From Psychromonas sp030397575 (GTDB lineage: Bacteria > Pseudomonadota > Gammaproteobacteria > Enterobacterales > Psychromonadaceae): 64,000 nt of DNA. The DNA is taken from assembly GCF_046250175.1 (NCBI RefSeq), contig NZ_CP176468.1, one strand, 5' to 3'. Position numbers and translations under genes: made by a program. A model generated the notes under the pieces. The model was not told where the DNA came from and did not search any database. It was given only the letters and a program-made list of their open reading frames with translations. Shown here in pieces: positions 9,005 through 19,074 of the stretch (position 1 is the first letter of the stretch; each line of letters starts with the position of its first letter).

Positions 9005-9193
9005 TTTTAACGTTTTCATATAAAAACTAAGCAAAATTATCAATAGAAAATGCAGACCACTGTTACATTGAATAACCTCATTATATGAGCAAAGGTTAAC
9101 ATTTATAGAATAACCTCGTTTACAGTAAATTTTTTTATTGTCTTAATCCTTTAGCTATTCGACAATCAAGTATTTACTATTAAGGTTTAGATT

Positions 9194-9736
9194 ATGAAAT
9201 TAACTACATTTTTAACATTATTACTTTGCACCTATTCCACGCTTTCCTTTGCTGAAACAAAAATATACCGTTGGGTGGACAGCCAAGGCAAAACACATTT
9301 TGCAGATACCGCTCCTCCAGGAACACCACAAATAACAGTTGAAAATAAAAACCTTGTTTCCAATCAAGACCCTATTGATACTCGCACAGTAAATCCTGCC
9401 AAAAAAAATAAACAAGAAACAGGTAAAGATAAAAAAGCAGCAGTTCAATACCAGGCCGAAATTGTTTATCCACAAGATGATACTGCTATTCGCAGCAATG
9501 AAGGCACATTGGAAATTAATGTCAAAACAACACCAGAAAAAGAAAGCACACAGTTGCTACAATTATATTTAGATGGACAAGCATTAGGATCTCCACAAAT
9601 GTCACCAACCATCAGAGCACTCAATGTCGACCGAGGCACACACCAAGTACAAGCACACTTACTTGATGAAGATGGAAAAGTACTAGCAAAAACACAAATT
9701 GTTACGATTCATTTACAACGTATATCCATTAAGTAG
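9194..9736 (+). CDS. DUF4124-domain exported protein
   Basis: A 180-residue protein with a clear signal peptide (cleavage probably after LSFA, about residue 20). It continues directly into a DUF4124 domain: KIYRWVDSQGKTHFAD-x-x-PPG. A Lys-rich linker follows at residues 70-90, then a beta-rich second half with the GTHQVQAHLLDEDGK pattern of an Ig-like domain. It is periplasmic or envelope associated and its molecular role is unknown. It lies 11 bases ahead of glnL and appears to be the first gene of the operon with glnL-glnG. DUF4124 proteins next to ntrBC are known in marine gammaproteobacteria. Confidence 0.85.
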   Translation: MKLTTFLTLLLCTYSTLSFAETKIYRWVDSQGKTHFADTAPPGTPQITVENKNLVSNQDPIDTRTVNPAKKNKQETGKDKKAAVQYQAEIVYPQDDTAIRSNEGTLEINVKTTPEKESTQLLQLYLDGQALGSPQMSPTIRALNVDRGTHQVQAHLLDEDGKVLAKTQIVTIHLQRISIK

Positions 9737-9747
9737 ATTGCCAATAT

Positions 9748-10809
9748 ATGCAAAAAGAACCTAGTCTCGATCTTATCTCTACCTTTCTTGAAGAAGCAAA
9801 AACAGCATTTGTAGCTTTAGATTCTTCATTAACTCTGATCTATGCAAATCCAGCTAGTGAGCAATTGCTATCGCAAAGTAAACAGCGATTATATGGTCAG
9901 ACCTTAAAAGCTATCGCCGAGCAATTTCACTTTTCACCGGAGTCGATAGAAAACCTATTATTAGAAGAATCTTCATTTACTGAAAACGAAACAACACTGT
10001 TAATTGATGGCAGCCCGCTACTTATCGATTTAAGTGCGAGTTATATTGACACTAAAGCCACACCATACATACTGATAGAAATGCGTTGTATCGAACAACA
10101 GAAACGCATTAGCCAAGTACATTATCAAGAGCATCAACAAAAAGCAGCGCAAGAGCTAGTACGTGGTTTAGCACATGAAATTAAGAACCCATTAGGGGGT
10201 TTACGTGGTGCAGCACAATTATTAGAAGCAGAGCTGCCTAACCCAGATCTTAAAGAATTCACGCAAATCATCATTGAGCAAGCAGATCGACTCAGTGCAC
10301 TAGTAAACAGATTACTAGGCCCACAAAAACCGGGCGCTAAAAGTATCCATAATATTCATTCGGTATTAGAAAAAGTACGTAAACTAGTGAGCTTCAATGT
10401 CCCAGATAATATTACTCTGAATATTGATTACGATCCGAGTATTCCAGATTTTGAAATGCAACCCGATCAACTACAGCAAGCATTTTTGAATATAGTGCAA
10501 AACGCGGTACAAGCATTGCAGGACCTGCCAGAAAATCATTCCATTACTTTACGTACACGCACTGCGCATCAAGTAACCATTAATGGTTTACCACAGCGTT
10601 TAGCGACAGAGATAAAAATAACAGATACAGGGCCTGGTATTCCAATGCACCTCCGTAGCACTCTTTTTTATCCGATGGTCACTGGACGTAAAGACGGCAC
10701 AGGTTTAGGGTTATCCATTGCCCAAGAATTAATCAAGCAACATCATGGACGAATTGAATTTAAAAGTAGTAAAGGCAAAACAGAATTCTCTGTGTTTTTA
10801 CCAATTTAA
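9748..10809 (+). CDS. glnL: Nitrogen regulation sensor histidine kinase NtrB
   Basis: NtrB autophosphorylates on His in response to nitrogen shortage, with PII controlling its activity, and phosphorylates NtrC. At 353 residues it matches the family (about 350). There is an N-terminal PAS domain (residues 10-120). The H-box is GLAHEIKNPLGGLRGAA with phospho-His143. The C-terminal HATPase has N-box NIVQNAVQAL, G1 DTGPGIP and G2 DGTGLGLSIAQEL. No transmembrane segment is seen, consistent with a cytosolic sensor. The Shine-Dalgarno sequence is weak, so translation may depend on the preceding gene. Confidence 0.95.
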   Translation: MQKEPSLDLISTFLEEAKTAFVALDSSLTLIYANPASEQLLSQSKQRLYGQTLKAIAEQFHFSPESIENLLLEESSFTENETTLLIDGSPLLIDLSASYIDTKATPYILIEMRCIEQQKRISQVHYQEHQQKAAQELVRGLAHEIKNPLGGLRGAAQLLEAELPNPDLKEFTQIIIEQADRLSALVNRLLGPQKPGAKSIHNIHSVLEKVRKLVSFNVPDNITLNIDYDPSIPDFEMQPDQLQQAFLNIVQNAVQALQDLPENHSITLRTRTAHQVTINGLPQRLATEIKITDTGPGIPMHLRSTLFYPMVTGRKDGTGLGLSIAQELIKQHHGRIEFKSSKGKTEFSVFLPI

Positions 10810-10843
10810 CGTTAAATATAATAATAAAAAATAAGGAGCTATA

Positions 10844-12244
10844 ATGGCCGCTTGGATTGTAGATGATGACCACGCCATTCGCTGGGTATTAGAACGCACA
10901 TTAAAAGCAGAAAATATTGAACATGCTAGCTTCCCTGATGCAGAATGTTTATGGCAACAACTGCTGATTGAACAACCAGAGATTATTATTTCTGACGTGC
11001 GTATGCCTGGCATAGATGGCTTAGAGTTGATGCAAAAAATACATCAACGTTACCCGCTGATACCGATCATTATTATGACCGCACATTCAGACTTAGACAG
11101 TGCTGTAAATGCTTATCAAAGTGGTGCCTTTGAGTACTTACCTAAACCCTTTGATATCCATGAAGCAACAGATCTAATCAAACGTGCGCTTAACCATAGT
11201 AAAGAGCTGAAACAGCAAAGAAAGCCTAATACACAGCCTATTGCTACACCAGAAATCATTGGTGAAGCGCCAGCGATGCAAGAAGTTTTCCGTGTAATTG
11301 GACGTTTATCTCGTTCAAGTATGAGTGTATTAATTAACGGTCAATCAGGCACTGGTAAAGAGTTGGTTGCACAAGCTTTACATAAACATAGCCCTCGAAA
11401 GAATGAAACCTTCATCGCCTTAAATATGGCAGCGATCCCAAAAGAGCTGATCGAAGCTGAATTATTTGGACATGAAAAAGGTGCTTTTACAGGTGCTGCA
11501 GCTAATCGCCAAGGTCGTTTCGAACAGGCTGATGGTGGCACACTATTCTTAGATGAAATTGGAGATATGCCATTGGATGTGCAAACACGTCTATTGCGTG
11601 TATTAGCCGATGGACAGTTTTATCGTGTTGGTGGGCATCAAGCTATTAAAGTAGATGTACGTATTATTGCAGCAACTCATCAAAACCTTGAGAAAAAAGT
11701 ACAAAGTGGCGATTTTCGAGAAGATCTCTTCCACCGTTTAAATGTTATCCGCTTACAGTTACCTGCGTTAAAAGAGCGTCGTGAAGATATTGCTTTATTA
11801 GCCAACCACTTTTTACAAAACATAGCCAACGAGCTAACTGTAGAAAGTAAGCAACTGACAAAAGCAACGATTAACTATTTAAGTGACTTGCCTTGGCCGG
11901 GTAATGTTCGTCAATTAGAAAACATATGTCGATGGTTAACGGTGATGGCTAGTGGTCAGGAAGTGCATATTAGTGACCTACCTCCAGAGTTAAGTGAGCA
12001 GGAAGTACCTCAACAAGAAGGCGAGCCAGTTATTTGGCAAGAAAGCTTAAAGAAATGGGCTGATGCACAACTAAAAAATGGTGAAAGTAATATTTTAGGG
12101 CAACTATTACCTGAGTTTGAAAAAATAATGCTACAAAGTGCATTAAAACATACTCAAGGTAAAAAGCATGAAGCTGCTAAATTACTAGGCTGGGGAAGAA
12201 ATACTCTGACTCGTAAACTAAAAGAACTTAATTTATCTGATTAA
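10844..12244 (+). CDS. glnG: Nitrogen regulation response regulator NtrC
   Basis: A 466-residue sigma-54 enhancer-binding activator. The receiver domain (1-120) has Asp7-9 and the phosphoacceptor Asp51 in ISDVRMPG, with the conserved Lys in YLPKPFD. The AAA+ domain (about 140-380) shows Walker A NGQSGTGKE, the sigma-54 contact loop GAFTGA and Walker B GTLFLDEIGDMP. A Fis-type helix-turn-helix is at the C-terminus (AAKLLGWGRNTLTRKLKEL). AAGGAG lies six bases before the ATG. Its predicted targets here are the sigma-54 promoters of glnA and glnN. Confidence 0.97.
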   Translation: MAAWIVDDDHAIRWVLERTLKAENIEHASFPDAECLWQQLLIEQPEIIISDVRMPGIDGLELMQKIHQRYPLIPIIIMTAHSDLDSAVNAYQSGAFEYLPKPFDIHEATDLIKRALNHSKELKQQRKPNTQPIATPEIIGEAPAMQEVFRVIGRLSRSSMSVLINGQSGTGKELVAQALHKHSPRKNETFIALNMAAIPKELIEAELFGHEKGAFTGAAANRQGRFEQADGGTLFLDEIGDMPLDVQTRLLRVLADGQFYRVGGHQAIKVDVRIIAATHQNLEKKVQSGDFREDLFHRLNVIRLQLPALKERREDIALLANHFLQNIANELTVESKQLTKATINYLSDLPWPGNVRQLENICRWLTVMASGQEVHISDLPPELSEQEVPQQEGEPVIWQESLKKWADAQLKNGESNILGQLLPEFEKIMLQSALKHTQGKKHEAAKLLGWGRNTLTRKLKELNLSD

Positions 12245-12259
12245 GCTTTAGAAATATTA

Positions 12260-12297
12260 ACACCTAGTTTATTAACCCTAAGCTAGGTGTTTTTTTA
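12260..12297 (+). terminator. Rho-independent terminator of glnG
   Basis: ACACCTAG and CTAGGTGT form an 8-bp stem with a 15-base loop, followed by seven T residues, directly after glnG and before the convergent recG. Confidence 0.88.
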
Positions 12298-12315
12298 CTA
12301 ATCTCTCCCTCCAAT

Positions 12316-14388
12316 TTACACTTGAGCATAAACCGGTTTATCACCTAACCAACGTTCCACCAGCGGTTTAATGTATTCAGGGTGAGACTGAATGATAGTT
12401 AATGCCAACTGCTGTACTTGTGGAATTAATAGCTGATCTCTTAACAGATCGGCAATCTTCATATCCGCGACACCCGTTTGTTTTGTGCCTAATACTTCAC
12501 CGGGGCCTCGAATCGCTAAATCTTGCTCTGCGATATAAAAACCATCATTGCTTTCTCTCAGTACATTAAGGCGCTTTAAGGCTGTTTTAGACAAAGGATA
12601 TTTATACAGCAACACACAATGGCTAGCCACCTCTCCACGCCCTACACGGCCTCGTAATTGATGTAACTGTGCTAAACCAAGGCGTTCTGGATTTTCAATG
12701 ATCATTAAGCTGGAATTAGGTACATCTACACCAACCTCAATAACAGTGGTTGCCACCAACAGATCAAGTTCACCCGCTTTAAATGCATCCATCACATACT
12801 GTTTTTCAGCAGCCTTCATTCGCCCATGTACTAAACCAATGTGTAAGTCAGTTAAGGCTAGCTGTAATTCATTTGCAGTATCTTCAGCAGCCTGACATTC
12901 CAGCGCCTCAGACTCTTCAATCAGCGTACATACCCAATAAGCTTGGCGTCCCTCATTTTTACAGGCTTGATAAACTCGCTGAATAATCTCATCACGTCTG
13001 GAATCAGCAAGCGCAACGGTTTGAATAGGCGTTCTTCCTGGTGGTAGCTCATCAATCACAGAGACACTTAAATCCGCATAGGCGGTCATTGCTAAAGTAC
13101 GAGGGATCGGCGTTGCCGTCATGGTTAATTGATGAGGTACCAAGCCATTATTAATCCCCTTTTCACGTAGTGATAAGCGCTGATCAACACCAAAACGATG
13201 TTGCTCATCGACTATGATTAGTGCTAGGTTATGAAACTTTACATTATCGGAAAATAAAGCGTGTGTGCCCACCACCATTTGTGATAACCCTAGCGTAATA
13301 TTCTCAGTTTGGTCACGTTTCTCTTTTACCTTCATTTTACCTGACAGCATACCAACTCTAATATCCAATGGTTCAAACCAACCTTGGAAGTTCAGTAAAT
13401 GTTGTTCAGCTAATAATTCAGTAGGTGCCATTAATGCAACTTGATAACCGGCTTCAATGGCGGTTAATGCCGCTAATGCAGCCACTAACGTTTTACCTGA
13501 CCCAACATCACCTTGTACTAAGCGCATCATCGGCACACTTTTTATCAGATCTTGCTGAATTTCATGATTAACTCGTTGCTGAGCACCGGTCGGTGTAAAA
13601 GGTAAATTGGCAAGTAATTTATTCGATAATGCACCTGTGGCGCTCAATGCTGGCGCTTGATGCTGTTGCGCTTGGCTGCGCAGCACCAACATACTAATTT
13701 GTTGAGCTAATAATTCCTCAATAATTAATCGTTGTTGAGCAGGATGAGAACGATCTTCTAATTGTTCAATGCTCGCCGATGGAGGTGGTCTATGGATCGT
13801 CATTAGCGCATCAAATAGACTAATTGGATGGGTTAATAAGGCGGTAGGAATTAACTCTTCAACTTGGTTTTGTTGTAGGTGCTGCAACGCTTGTTCAGTT
13901 AATTGGCGTAAGCTATTTTGCTTTAACCCTTCGGTTGTTGGATAAATCGGTGTTAATGCTTCTGCCATGGAAACAGTAGTATTTTCACTCACCAAGGAAT
14001 AATCGGGATGAGTGACCTCTAACCCTTGATAACCTCGCTTAAACTCTCCAAAACACTGGATCCATTGCCCTTCTTTAAAACTGTTTTTTTGCCCTGCGTT
14101 AAAGTGAAAAAAATTAAGTGTGGCAATGCCTTCACCATCGCTTATTTTACACTTTAAGATACGACGTTTCCCAAACTGAACTTGGCAACTGACTACCTCA
14201 CCTTGCACACTCACTTGCATCCCATCTTTGATCGCTTTAATAGGGTAAATTCGAGTGCGATCTTGATAATGTAAAGGTAAATGAAATAACATATCCTCAA
14301 CTGAGTTTAAGCCTATTTTACTCAATCTTTCAGCTACTTTTGCACCAACACCCTTTAGTGCTGATAGAGGAATTTTATTTAATTTCAT
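12316..14388 (-). CDS. recG: ATP-dependent DNA helicase RecG
   Basis: RecG is a superfamily 2 helicase that reverses stalled forks and branch-migrates Holliday junctions. At 690 residues it matches the E. coli protein (693). An N-terminal wedge/OB domain (about 60-160) precedes the helicase core with Walker A GDVGSGKT, DEQHRFG as the DExH motif, MTATPIPRT (motif III) and the QLRGRVGRG motif VI. The track of the frame extends to a TTG at 14403, but the ATG at 14388 has AGGA seven bases upstream and gives MKLNKIPLSALKGVG. In E. coli recG follows trmH; here pldA and a DUF gene pair lie between them. Confidence 0.96.
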   Translation of the reverse strand: MKLNKIPLSALKGVGAKVAERLSKIGLNSVEDMLFHLPLHYQDRTRIYPIKAIKDGMQVSVQGEVVSCQVQFGKRRILKCKISDGEGIATLNFFHFNAGQKNSFKEGQWIQCFGEFKRGYQGLEVTHPDYSLVSENTTVSMAEALTPIYPTTEGLKQNSLRQLTEQALQHLQQNQVEELIPTALLTHPISLFDALMTIHRPPPSASIEQLEDRSHPAQQRLIIEELLAQQISMLVLRSQAQQHQAPALSATGALSNKLLANLPFTPTGAQQRVNHEIQQDLIKSVPMMRLVQGDVGSGKTLVAALAALTAIEAGYQVALMAPTELLAEQHLLNFQGWFEPLDIRVGMLSGKMKVKEKRDQTENITLGLSQMVVGTHALFSDNVKFHNLALIIVDEQHRFGVDQRLSLREKGINNGLVPHQLTMTATPIPRTLAMTAYADLSVSVIDELPPGRTPIQTVALADSRRDEIIQRVYQACKNEGRQAYWVCTLIEESEALECQAAEDTANELQLALTDLHIGLVHGRMKAAEKQYVMDAFKAGELDLLVATTVIEVGVDVPNSSLMIIENPERLGLAQLHQLRGRVGRGEVASHCVLLYKYPLSKTALKRLNVLRESNDGFYIAEQDLAIRGPGEVLGTKQTGVADMKIADLLRDQLLIPQVQQLALTIIQSHPEYIKPLVERWLGDKPVYAQV

Positions 14389-14517
14389 TTTGAATCCTAG
14401 CAACTTATAAGCTTAATAATCTATACGTAAACTTATAATAGTTTAGACTGAACCAACATTAACGATAATGTAATACATAAACTTTGTGGTATGCATCTTT
14501 TATTTAAGGGAATAAGT

Positions 14518-15420
14518 ATGCGTTTTATTTTTTTTATCTTCATAACAACATGGAATGTTTTTGCATTGGCTGAAACAGAGCCACTCGTAGAGCCTATTGA
14601 AGATGATGTTACCTTGTTACCAGAAACAAATGCCATCGATGAGCGATTAGAAGATGAGGCAATTAGTGAACTGGTTAATTTTTCAATTATACCGCATAAA
14701 CCTAACTATTTATTACCCTTATCTTTTAACGATAAAATCCAAGATTATGATATATATCAGAATGATGGTAATACGTATCGACGCTTAGAGGTGAAGTTTC
14801 AAATTAGTTTCAAAATGCCTTTATTTCATAATATAGGTGATTTGCCTATCTCAGGTTATGTGGCTTATACACAACGGTCATTATGGCAAGCTTATAATAC
14901 TGCCTCATCATCCCCCTTCCGTGAAACAAACTATGAGCCAGAAGCTTTTTTAATCTGGGATGCCGATAAAAATTTAGGCTCTAGTTGGCGTTTTAAAGCC
15001 GCAAGCATTGGCTTTGTGCATCAATCTAATGGCAAGTCAGAACCAAGCTCGCGTAGTTGGAATCGCATTGAGAGTAATCTTATCTTTGATCGCCAAAACC
15101 TAGTTATCTCGATCAACCCTTGGTATCGACTAGAAGAAGCAAGCTCAGATGATGATAACCCCGATCTATTAGATTATTACGGTCATGGTAAGGTGATTAT
15201 TGCCTATAAACATAATGAACATGTGTATTCATTCACTAGCCAAAACAATATAGAAAGTGGCTTTAGTAAAGGCACAGTTGAAGCAGCATGGAGCTTCCCA
15301 CTCTATGGGAAAGTAAAAGGTTACTTACAAGTAACCTCTGGGTATGGCAACAGCTTGATTGAATATAATGAATATACTAATACCGTTGGTTTAGGTATTT
15401 CTATTTCAGACTTGCTCTAA
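14518..15420 (+). CDS. pldA: Outer-membrane phospholipase A
   Basis: OMPLA is a calcium-dependent, dimer-activated outer-membrane phospholipase that removes misplaced phospholipids from the outer leaflet. The 300-residue precursor has a signal peptide (MRFIFF to about ALAE) and a beta-barrel body. The catalytic signature FVHQSNG...SRSWNR gives His168, Ser170 and Asn182 in precursor numbering. The Ser-Asn spacing of 12 equals that of the E. coli enzyme (Ser144, Asn156). The ATG at 14518 is preceded by AAGGGA and an upstream in-frame ATG is rejected. It is convergent with the DUF3482 gene. Confidence 0.93.
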   Translation: MRFIFFIFITTWNVFALAETEPLVEPIEDDVTLLPETNAIDERLEDEAISELVNFSIIPHKPNYLLPLSFNDKIQDYDIYQNDGNTYRRLEVKFQISFKMPLFHNIGDLPISGYVAYTQRSLWQAYNTASSSPFRETNYEPEAFLIWDADKNLGSSWRFKAASIGFVHQSNGKSEPSSRSWNRIESNLIFDRQNLVISINPWYRLEEASSDDDNPDLLDYYGHGKVIIAYKHNEHVYSFTSQNNIESGFSKGTVEAAWSFPLYGKVKGYLQVTSGYGNSLIEYNEYTNTVGLGISISDLL

Positions 15421-15431
15421 GCTTGTATCGT

Positions 15432-16826
15432 TTAATCAGCTACTTTGCCTTCACTGATCGCCGCTAAAGCGGTGGTGATCTGCTCGATGATAAGCTGTTT
15501 TTTATCTGCTAACAGAGGTTGGTCACTATTATTAGAGGCCAACCATTGTGGGTGCTGCCGTGCTCTACGTAACCATTTTCCCCACTTTTTAGGCAGCTCT
15601 ATTTTATCTGACTGAACAGTAGCTAATGAAACTTTAGTCATGCTAGCGTGACCACGTTGTTGTAGTGCAAGTAACAAACTCAACTGTCTTGCCCATAACA
15701 CTTGTAATGTTAAGTCATCGGCACATAGATAACGATGGCCGGTAACCTTGGCTTGAATTTCATCATAGTAACGTTGCTTCACCCCCCATAACACGCCAGC
15801 AACACCACCCGCTAAAGCAGCAGCACCTAAAGTCATACCAGCGGCAACCAAATCAACAGCGACACCAACCCCCGCTCCCTTTACAAAGTTACTGGTCGCT
15901 TTAACACCAAACTCTTGTAAATTATCAGAAGAAAAAAGGTCTAACTCCCATTGTCCCTCTTGAATCGGCAAATCATGCTGGTCAATATCATCTTGTTTAA
16001 ACTGATAAAGTGCTAATAATTGCGTTAGTGTTTGCCTTTCCAACTGACGAATACGTGATTGCAATTTTTCACTATATACTTCAATGCTTTGTTCATTATT
16101 ATCTGCTTTGAAACGACAAGCTGCTGCTTCTACTAACAACTGTGCAATAAGTTGTTGTGCAGCAACCTCTCTTTCTTGCCATTGCTGTTTACGTTGCTCA
16201 ATAAGCTGCGCAAGTTGCTGTTCTCTGTGGGCCAATAAGGTCTGCATCTTTTGATAGATTTTTAATTCATCAGAAAAACGAAATACTACGCTATCAAAGC
16301 TCACAAATGCATGTAGGTTTAAACGTGCCAATTGTGCTTGCCATGCTGCAACATCTGCTCCCGGTGAGTCGATAAAATTTAATACTGGGATAATAGGTTT
16401 AGCCGCATAACTTAATATTTTTAATTCATCGCGGTATTTTCCTAAAATAGGCTCACGTACATCTACCACATAAAAAATAATATCGTTGCTTAACAATGCC
16501 TTTAATACTTTAAGCTCTTGGCTTAATTCAGGGAAGTTAACTTCATGTTGAATAAAAGAGAGTAAGCGATCCACACCATCATTTTGGTGTGATTGCCCAT
16601 CAATCACTTGCAACAAATTAATCGAATCTTCTAATCCAGGTGTGTCATAAATCACTAAGTTTTGATTGTTATCAACACGGATTTCAGCGCCTTCAACGTG
16701 GCGTGTAGTGCCCGCTTTATCAGCAATCTCACCGAAGCTAGCGTCACGTAACAAGGTGCGAATTAAAGAAGTTTTACCCGTATTCGCATGACCTACTACT
16801 GCAACTGATAATAATTGTTTATTCAC
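15432..16826 (-). CDS. DUF3482-family GTPase
   Basis: An Era/TrmE-like small GTPase with an appended DUF3482 region. G1 is GHANTGKTSL, the Thr of the G2 loop lies near KAGTTRHVEG, G3 is DTPGLED, and a G4-like NFIDSPG is present. The central part (about 195-290) is a Gln-rich coiled coil, followed by a glycine/alanine hydrophobic hairpin (GAGVGVAVDLVAAGMTLG) that suggests membrane contact. The frame runs much further upstream, but the best start is the GTG at 16826 with GAGG six bases before it; it overlaps the stop of the DUF2868 gene by 8 bases. The pair recurs across gammaproteobacteria; its function is unknown, and a role in membrane dynamics is inference. Confidence 0.85.
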   Translation of the reverse strand: MNKQLLSVAVVGHANTGKTSLIRTLLRDASFGEIADKAGTTRHVEGAEIRVDNNQNLVIYDTPGLEDSINLLQVIDGQSHQNDGVDRLLSFIQHEVNFPELSQELKVLKALLSNDIIFYVVDVREPILGKYRDELKILSYAAKPIIPVLNFIDSPGADVAAWQAQLARLNLHAFVSFDSVVFRFSDELKIYQKMQTLLAHREQQLAQLIEQRKQQWQEREVAAQQLIAQLLVEAAACRFKADNNEQSIEVYSEKLQSRIRQLERQTLTQLLALYQFKQDDIDQHDLPIQEGQWELDLFSSDNLQEFGVKATSNFVKGAGVGVAVDLVAAGMTLGAAALAGGVAGVLWGVKQRYYDEIQAKVTGHRYLCADDLTLQVLWARQLSLLLALQQRGHASMTKVSLATVQSDKIELPKKWGKWLRRARQHPQWLASNNSDQPLLADKKQLIIEQITTALAAISEGKVAD

Positions 16827-18252
16827 TTTCAACCTCATTGATTTGCTTGTAGGTGATACGACTTGCATCAATACCTGCCTGTGCAGCCATTTCAATCCAA
16901 TCCTTAAACCGGAGCGAAGCTCTCTCATCTTCTAGTAGAATAACCTCTCCTAAAATAACCAAATAAATCATCATTGAAGGATCTGTATTACACTTCTTCA
17001 CAAAGCTTAACCAGCCTCGATCAGGTACACGCTTTATATCTACATACAAAGCTAAATCATTGACGTTAGAATCACTAATCAAAGAGATTGCTTGCTGTTG
17101 AGTCTGTCCATCGATGACGTTGATTAATGAAACAGAATAAATGGGATCAATCTGTCCACGAACCTTAGTTAATAAAGCGCTATTTAACTCAATGGCGAGT
17201 GGTAAAGCATCAGTTGGAAAGCGACTATTTCTTACCAAGTCATGACGATCGGCCAAGTCAACACTATCACGGCCCTCTGAATCAGGGTCGCTAATAAAAG
17301 AACGGTTACTGACTGGCTGTAATTGCCCTTTTAATTGCACATAATAAGGTAAAGAGAAGTTAACCTGAAACTGCCTCTTTTTAGATTTCACTCGGTGTTT
17401 AAAAAACAGCATCAACATAACGCGAGGCAACAATGCGTAAACCGTTAAGCTAAAAATTAATAAATTAGCCCAACTCACTCTGCTTTGTTGAGCAGAACTT
17501 AGAGAGTTGATCGCACCAATACTTGCCTGTGCCACATCATTGGCATTCGGTACAGTGATCCCTAAAAAATGAGGCGGAGTCGTTAATAGTTGCGTAATTT
17601 GAGTAAACACACTTTCACTTAAAATAGTGGTTTGCCAAATAAAGTCCACTTGATGTGTCGCTAATACCAATAACAGAGATAAGGTGGCGCCCAATAAATA
17701 ACAAGTCCACCATAAGTGGCTCACTAAAGATAAACGAGCACGTCCAAAATAAGCACCGAATTGATGCTCAAAATAATAACGAAACAGCGACGTATAATAA
17801 GGGTGTTGATCATGAGCTTTATGCAGTAACTTATCTAATAATGAAATAAGTGACAGGCTTACGTTTGCTAACCAAGATGAACTCAATGCACCAGGTTTGA
17901 AAAATACAAACAGCCATATGATAAGTGATAATAGATTAGGAGCAAGAAACAATACGATAGCCCAAAAAAAGTTAATCTGTGAATTACTTTGATTAACTAA
18001 AAGCTGTGACACGCTAGATGCACCTAAAATAAAAAACAGAATACTCAACAATCCGCAAAATACAGTAAACAGTTGTTGAAAGTGCTTTAAAACAGGCGCA
18101 ATTTGATAACGTAACTCAGCTAATTTAGTACGTTTAGTTAAAGCTTGTTCAAAGCTTAGCTCAGCGTAATCGGCATGAAATTGGTCTGATGGAGTACTTT
18201 TTTCAATGATACGTATGCCTTCCGTCAATAAACGGTCTTGGTATAAGCTCAT
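16819..18252 (-). CDS. DUF2868-family membrane protein
   Basis: A 477-residue inner-membrane protein. Hydrophobic segments lie near residues 60-85, 95-115, 180-200 and 265-285, with the last followed by a basic stretch (KHRVKSKKRQ). The C-terminal 200 residues look soluble and cytoplasmic. GGGAG lies about seven bases ahead of the ATG. The gene follows trmH by 16 bases and overlaps the GTPase gene downstream, so all three are probably cotranscribed. DUF2868/DUF3482 neighbours are a known pair, suggesting one membrane-GTPase complex. Confidence 0.85.
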   Translation of the reverse strand: MSLYQDRLLTEGIRIIEKSTPSDQFHADYAELSFEQALTKRTKLAELRYQIAPVLKHFQQLFTVFCGLLSILFFILGASSVSQLLVNQSNSQINFFWAIVLFLAPNLLSLIIWLFVFFKPGALSSSWLANVSLSLISLLDKLLHKAHDQHPYYTSLFRYYFEHQFGAYFGRARLSLVSHLWWTCYLLGATLSLLLVLATHQVDFIWQTTILSESVFTQITQLLTTPPHFLGITVPNANDVAQASIGAINSLSSAQQSRVSWANLLIFSLTVYALLPRVMLMLFFKHRVKSKKRQFQVNFSLPYYVQLKGQLQPVSNRSFISDPDSEGRDSVDLADRHDLVRNSRFPTDALPLAIELNSALLTKVRGQIDPIYSVSLINVIDGQTQQQAISLISDSNVNDLALYVDIKRVPDRGWLSFVKKCNTDPSMMIYLVILGEVILLEDERASLRFKDWIEMAAQAGIDASRITYKQINEVESE

Positions 18253-18268
18253 TAACCGCTCCCTTTAA

Positions 18269-18955
18269 TTATTTACGTCCGCGAATAGCATTCCACCAGT
18301 CTTCAGAAGCGGCAATTTGGCCCTCTTCATCAAGTGGCGGATAAGGTAAGCTTTTTTCACGACACAATTGACGGTAAATTGGATGACCACCTTCAAATAA
18401 AATACGGTGTTGCTCTTCTTTAGGTAATCGGCAAACTTGATCATACATACCAGCTATTTCACGCTGACGTTGTGCTTCATACATAATCAATGCAGATGCG
18501 ACCGATACATTCAATGATTGACACATGCCAACCATTGGAATAATTACATCTTGGTCAGCTAAGGCTAATGCCTCATCACTAATACCATACTTCTCTTGGC
18601 CCATTAAAATAGCTGTTGGTTTCGTGTAATCAACTTCTCGGAAATCAATGGCAGTATCCGATAAATTAGTCGCAATTATTTGCATCCCTTGTTCGCGCAT
18701 GACAGCGACCGCATCTTGTACCGTATCATGAGAATGTACATTAACCCATTTCTGACTACCTGACGCAACATTTCGCGAAATACGTGTTGAATCTATATCC
18801 CACGTAGCATGCACATTATTAATACCCATAGCGTCGGCTGTACGAACGATAGCAGCTAAGTTATGTTGCATGTGCACCTGTTCCATAAAAACGGTTAGGT
18901 CAGGTTGACGGCAGTTTAACATGGAAGTAATACGGGCAAAACGTTCAGGAGTCAT
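18269..18955 (-). CDS. trmH: tRNA (guanosine(18)-2'-O)-methyltransferase
   Basis: A SPOUT-fold SAM methyltransferase that methylates the ribose of G18 in the tRNA D-loop. At 228 residues it is E. coli-like (229). The family motifs are visible: HNLAAIVRTADAMG (motif 1, catalytic Arg), ILMGQEKYGISDEAL (motif 2) and IIPMVGMCQSLNVSVASAL (motif 3 of the trefoil knot). A C-terminal basic extension is present. It is likely the head of the transcript that continues into the DUF2868 and DUF3482 genes. Confidence 0.95.
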   Translation of the reverse strand: MTPERFARITSMLNCRQPDLTVFMEQVHMQHNLAAIVRTADAMGINNVHATWDIDSTRISRNVASGSQKWVNVHSHDTVQDAVAVMREQGMQIIATNLSDTAIDFREVDYTKPTAILMGQEKYGISDEALALADQDVIIPMVGMCQSLNVSVASALIMYEAQRQREIAGMYDQVCRLPKEEQHRILFEGGHPIYRQLCREKSLPYPPLDEEGQIAASEDWWNAIRGRK

Positions 18956-19014
18956 ACTCTCTCACACAAAGAAGTTATAAAAGAGTTTATTATATAGAAA
19001 GTTTGAGCTCGGCT

Positions 19015-19052
19015 AAAGCAGTGTCAAAAAAGCGTTTTCAAAACACTGCTTT
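19015..19052 (-). terminator. Possible terminator of the SieB-like gene
   Basis: AAAGCAGTGT and ACACTGCTTT are 10-base inverted copies with an 18-base loop, 23 bases downstream of the SieB-like stop. A T-run lies inside the loop rather than after the stem, so a terminator role is uncertain. Confidence 0.4.
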
Positions 19053-19074
19053 AAAGCGAGGATAAAGAGAGGAT

